Part shown: piece by piece, positions 61,617 through 64,000 of the stretch
Position numbering within the stretch: the stretch's first letter is position 1
Layout: each line of letters begins with the position of its first letter
Assembly: GCF_002835735.1 (NCBI RefSeq)
Contig: NZ_PISD01000027.1
Coordinates: forward strand, 1 to 64,000
Origin: Cytobacillus horneckiae
GTDB lineage: Bacteria > Bacillota > Bacilli > Bacillales > Cytobacillaceae
Length of the DNA stretch: 64,000 nucleotides
Direction: 5' to 3'
The notes under the pieces: model-generated
What the model saw: only the letters and a program-made list of their open reading frames with translations
The model's database searches: none
Told to the model about the DNA's origin: nothing
Program-made: the position numbers and the translations under genes

Positions 61617-62364
61617 AAATTTTGGTGGATTAAGTGCCTTGACTGATGTCACCTTTACAATCAATAAAGGAGAAATTTTCGGTTTAATCGGTCCAAATGG
61701 AGCAGGTAAAACGACGATGTTTAATTTAATTACATCTATGTTCATTCCGTCTTCAGGTGAAATTGTATTCAACAAAGAAAACATCAATGGCTTAAAGTCA
61801 CATGTAATAACAGAAAAAGGAATTTGCCGCACGTTTCAAAATATCAGGCTCTTCCCGCAAATGACTGCAGCAGAAAATGTTATGGTAGGCGAACATTGCC
61901 GTAGTCAGGCGGGTGTTTTAAGAAGTGTGTTTAGGACAAAGTCACAAAAAAAAGAAGAGCAAAAAATTAAAGATACTGCTGATGAACTGCTTGAATTTGT
62001 TGGTCTTGCCAAGTATAGCGAAGTGGTGTCAGAAAATCTTGCCTATGGACAGCAACGAAGACTTGAAATTGCACGTGCTCTTGCCAGCAGACCTGAAGTG
62101 CTGCTCTTGGATGAACCTGCGGCAGGAATGAATGAAACAGAAACAAGTGATTTATTCGACTTGATTAAAAAGATTCAAGCAAAAGGCATTACGGTGTTAT
62201 TAATTGAGCATGATATGCCACTTGTAATGAAACTTTGCGATCGAATCGCCGTGTTAAACTTCGGTAAAAAAATTGCCGAAGGCACACCTGAGGAAATCCA
62301 AAATCATCCGGATGTAATTGAAGCTTACCTCGGAAGGGAAGAGGAGGATGAGCTCTATGCTTAA
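61588..62364 (+). CDS. livG: Branched-chain amino acid ABC transporter ATPase LivG
   Basis: This 258-residue ATPase has Walker A GPNGAGKTT, the LivG-type RTFQNIRLFPQMTAAENVMVG, signature region NLAYGQQRRLEIARAL, Walker B LLLDEPAAGMN and IEHD. I chose ATG 61588, spaced 7 bp from AAGGAGG; the earlier GTG 61567 precedes that site. Confidence 0.92.
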   Translation: MVLEIKKICKNFGGLSALTDVTFTINKGEIFGLIGPNGAGKTTMFNLITSMFIPSSGEIVFNKENINGLKSHVITEKGICRTFQNIRLFPQMTAAENVMVGEHCRSQAGVLRSVFRTKSQKKEEQKIKDTADELLEFVGLAKYSEVVSENLAYGQQRRLEIARALASRPEVLLLDEPAAGMNETETSDLFDLIKKIQAKGITVLLIEHDMPLVMKLCDRIAVLNFGKKIAEGTPEEIQNHPDVIEAYLGREEEDELYA

Positions 62365-63067
62365 AATTAGCGGTATCAATGCATCATATGGAAAGATACA
62401 AGTGCTGAAAAATGTCTCATTGGAAGTAGAAGAAGGCAGCATTGTTACGATATTAGGGGCAAATGGTGCTGGCAAAACAACTACAATGAAAAGCATCTCG
62501 GGATTATTAAAACCGAATTCAGGGAAGATTGAATTCCTTGGCGAAGATGTGACTGGTTTACGGCCAGATCAACTGTTGAGGAAAGGTGTTGCGCTTGTAC
62601 CTGAAGGCCGCCAGATATTAGCTGGGATGACGGTGCTTGAAAACCTTGAAATGGGAGCCTATCATCGCAAGGATCATGATATTGCCAGCGACCTTAATAA
62701 AATGATGGAGCGTTTTCCAATTTTGAAAGAGCGGGAAAAACAGCTTGGCGGAACGCTATCTGGAGGACAGCAGCAAATGCTCGCGATAGCAAGAGCCATT
62801 ATGAGCAAACCGAAACTGCTGTTGTTGGATGAACCATCTATGGGGCTTGCACCACTAGTTGTTGCTGATATTTTCAAAATAATAAAGGAAATTAATGAGT
62901 CCGGCACAACCGTGCTATTAGTTGAACAAAATGCAAGACAAGCGTTAAAAGTCTCCCATTCCGGTTACGTGTTGGAAACAGGGAAGATCGTTGCTGAAGG
63001 AAAATCAGATGAGTTATTAAACGATTCGCGCATTATTGAGGCGTATCTTGGAAGAAAATCAAGTTAA
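62357..63067 (+). CDS. livF: Branched-chain amino acid ABC transporter ATPase LivF
   Basis: This 236-residue ATPase has Walker A GANGAGKTT, signature LSGGQQQM, Walker B LLLDEPSMGLAP and VEQNARQAL, all typical of LivF. ATG 62357 is well spaced from GAGGAGGA at 62341 and overlaps the end of livG by 8 bp. The terminator at 63077 closes the operon. Confidence 0.92.
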   Translation: MLKISGINASYGKIQVLKNVSLEVEEGSIVTILGANGAGKTTTMKSISGLLKPNSGKIEFLGEDVTGLRPDQLLRKGVALVPEGRQILAGMTVLENLEMGAYHRKDHDIASDLNKMMERFPILKEREKQLGGTLSGGQQQMLAIARAIMSKPKLLLLDEPSMGLAPLVVADIFKIIKEINESGTTVLLVEQNARQALKVSHSGYVLETGKIVAEGKSDELLNDSRIIEAYLGRKSS

Positions 63068-63076
63068 TAAATGTGA

Positions 63077-63112
63077 AAAAAATGTCTGGAGAAACTTCCA
63101 GACATTTTTTTG
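63077..63112 (+). terminator. Terminator of the liv operon
   Basis: AAAAAATGTCTGGA pairs with TCCAGACATTTTTT, with T residues at the end. Confidence 0.88.
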
Positions 63113-63189
63113 GTGAGTTTTGATGACAGTATAAATAGGATATTACATTATTTAATCTATTTTTTTTATAATCAATCAAACAAACTGTG

Positions 63190-63218
63190 TTGACAACCAA
63201 TTAATTGTGTGAGATTAT
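63190..63218 (+). promoter_or_regulatory. Promoter of the tetR-SMR operon
   Basis: A perfect TTGACA at 63190-63195 and GATTAT at 63213-63218 are spaced 17 bp, just before the palindromic operator. Confidence 0.65.
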
Positions 63219-63221
63219 TTA

Positions 63222-63237
63222 CCTAACGACCGTTAGG
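63222..63237. promoter_or_regulatory. TetR-type operator overlapping the ribosome site
   Basis: CCTAACGACCGTTAGG is a perfect palindrome outside its two central bases and has the TAACG-CGTTA form of many TetR-family operators. It lies between the -10 and the start codon, and its right arm joins the GGGAGGTGG ribosome site. Autoregulation by the TetR protein is likely. Confidence 0.7.
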
Positions 63238-63248
63238 GAGGTGGATGA

Positions 63249-63815
63249 ATGAGTGCTGAAATGATTAGAAATGTAGCGCTTAATCATTTTGCAAGAGAAG
63301 GCTATGAAGGTGCTTCTTTGAATATGATTGCAAGTGATGTAGGAATTAAGAAACCTTCTATATATGCTCATTACAAGGGGAAAGATGAGCTTTTTCTTTC
63401 AGTTGTGAAGCATGTACTCGATATGGAAAAGCGAAGAATGGTGGATTACTTTCTTTCGCATAAACATCAGTCTCTTGAGAATTGTTTAAAAGGATTTTTC
63501 ACTTGGATTATTCAAGAAAATAAAGAGAGTGACCATGCAAAGTTTTTGGTGCGTATATCCTATTTTCCGCCGCCGAAATTAAGTAAAGAAATAATGAGCT
63601 ATGTTAATCCATTTTTCGAGCAGATGCAGCGTCTCCTGGCAAGGTTAATGAGAGAACTGACAAACAGCAATCGCAATTATATGGATGAAGCACTAGCGTT
63701 TATTACCATTGTGGATGGAGCCGTTATAGAGTTAATTTTCAATGGAGAAACCCATTTTCAACAAAGGGTAAATGCAACGTGGCCGATTTATTGGCGGGGG
63801 TTTATTACTGCGTAG
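63249..63815 (+). CDS. TetR-family transcriptional regulator
   Basis: This 188-residue regulator has an N-terminal HTH (about 5-50, EGASLNMIASDVGIKKPSIYAHYKGKDELFLSV) and a helical ligand domain. It directly precedes an SMR efflux gene, so it probably senses a cationic compound and controls that pump and itself. GGGAGGTGG precedes ATG 63249. Confidence 0.88.
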   Translation: MSAEMIRNVALNHFAREGYEGASLNMIASDVGIKKPSIYAHYKGKDELFLSVVKHVLDMEKRRMVDYFLSHKHQSLENCLKGFFTWIIQENKESDHAKFLVRISYFPPPKLSKEIMSYVNPFFEQMQRLLARLMRELTNSNRNYMDEALAFITIVDGAVIELIFNGETHFQQRVNATWPIYWRGFITA

Positions 63816-63832
63816 AGAGGAGCAGATAAGTG

Positions 63833-64000
63833 ATGACAAAATATTGGTTATATGTTTTATTTGCAGGTGTGCTTGAAGTAGTTTGGGTGTCCGGACTTAA
63901 ATATTCTGAAACTCCAATCGAATGGATATTTACAGCCGCTATGGTTGTACTGAGCTTTTTTGTATTGATCATTGCGACAAAACATTTGCCTGTAGGAACT
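63833..64000 (+). CDS. SMR-family efflux protein, 3' end outside window
   Basis: The first 56 residues are visible, MTKYWLYVLFAGVLEVVWVSGLK and on, with the conserved membrane Glu in the first helix (Glu15) and a second hydrophobic segment. This fits a small multidrug resistance subunit of the SugE/EbrA type. AGAGGAG precedes ATG 63833, 17 bp after the tetR stop. A second SMR gene often follows in such operons, but it would lie beyond the window. Confidence 0.85.
   Translation, partial: MTKYWLYVLFAGVLEVVWVSGLKYSETPIEWIFTAAMVVLSFFVLIIATKHLPVGT

Noticed and set aside
2..64000. Prophage, transposon or defence island
   Set aside because: There is no integrase, transposase, phage structural or restriction gene; gene content is metabolic throughout.

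Overview
The window is AT-rich chromosomal DNA of a low-GC Gram-positive, almost certainly a Bacillaceae member. The evidence is sortase B with NEAT-protein heme uptake, lipoprotein-anchored ABC transporters, a LutABC operon, a sporulenol-type terpene cyclase (SqhC) beside a YppC/DUF2515 gene, a SipW plus TasA-like pair, CcpA cre sites, strong AGGAGG ribosome sites and many GTG or TTG starts. I see no rRNA, tRNA, phage, transposase or CRISPR array. The content is mostly nutrient scavenging.

Layout. 1-8.2 kb: an iron-surface-determinant operon with a cell-wall NEAT protein (5' end outside the window), heme lipoprotein/permease/ATPase, srtB, a second lipoprotein/permease/ATPase set and isdG. 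8.3-11.2 kb: lutABC, lactate oxidation. 11.4-12.9 kb: proline dehydrogenase and a glutathione peroxidase. 12.9-16.2 kb: a FadR-type GntR regulator divergent from a GlcD/D-lactate dehydrogenase-like flavoenzyme and a BASS transporter. 16.6-17.3 kb: YxcD-like and small membrane proteins. 17.5-20.3 kb: kynU-kynB-kynA, tryptophan to anthranilate, behind a near-perfect sigma-A promoter. 20.6-22.1 kb: SipW peptidase and a TasA/CalY-like protein. 22.4-25.8 kb: VOC protein plus a sulfonate-type ABC transporter. 26.2-30.8 kb: C45 acyltransferase, zinc-ribbon membrane protein, VanZ and a MacB-type exporter. 31-36 kb: HemY-like oxidase, AraC regulator, a 52-bp tandem array and a CynX-type MFS transporter. 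36.3-42.4 kb: XRE-cupin regulator, HyuA, HyuB, cupin, NCS1 permease. 42.5-44.6 kb: two envelope proteins and purU. 44.9-48.0 kb: DUF5058, a second membrane protein and an AbgB-like amidohydrolase. 48.0-51.1 kb: sqhC and yppC. 51.3-58.1 kb: transporter, two M20 hydrolases, PucR regulator, PutP. 58.5-63.1 kb: livJHMGF-type branched-chain amino acid transporter. 63.2-64 kb: TetR and the start of an SMR efflux gene.

The points most worth following up are these. First, a family of intergenic tandem repeats with an exact 52-bp period occurs at three separate loci (16.35, 27.28 and 33.85 kb); the units are non-coding and share a GAAGAGA motif, and at two loci they carry a stem-loop with a similar apical loop. 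Second, two genes (sipW and yppC) have strong Shine-Dalgarno sequences followed by ATA or ATC where ATG is expected. Third, a Bacillaceae-type intergenic repeat is flanked by duplicate copies of a terminator-like hairpin. Fourth, three transport/hydrolase operons carry cre-like sites. Fifth, two poorly characterised transporter-hydrolase operons are present (DUF5058/AbgB and Hyu/NCS1).
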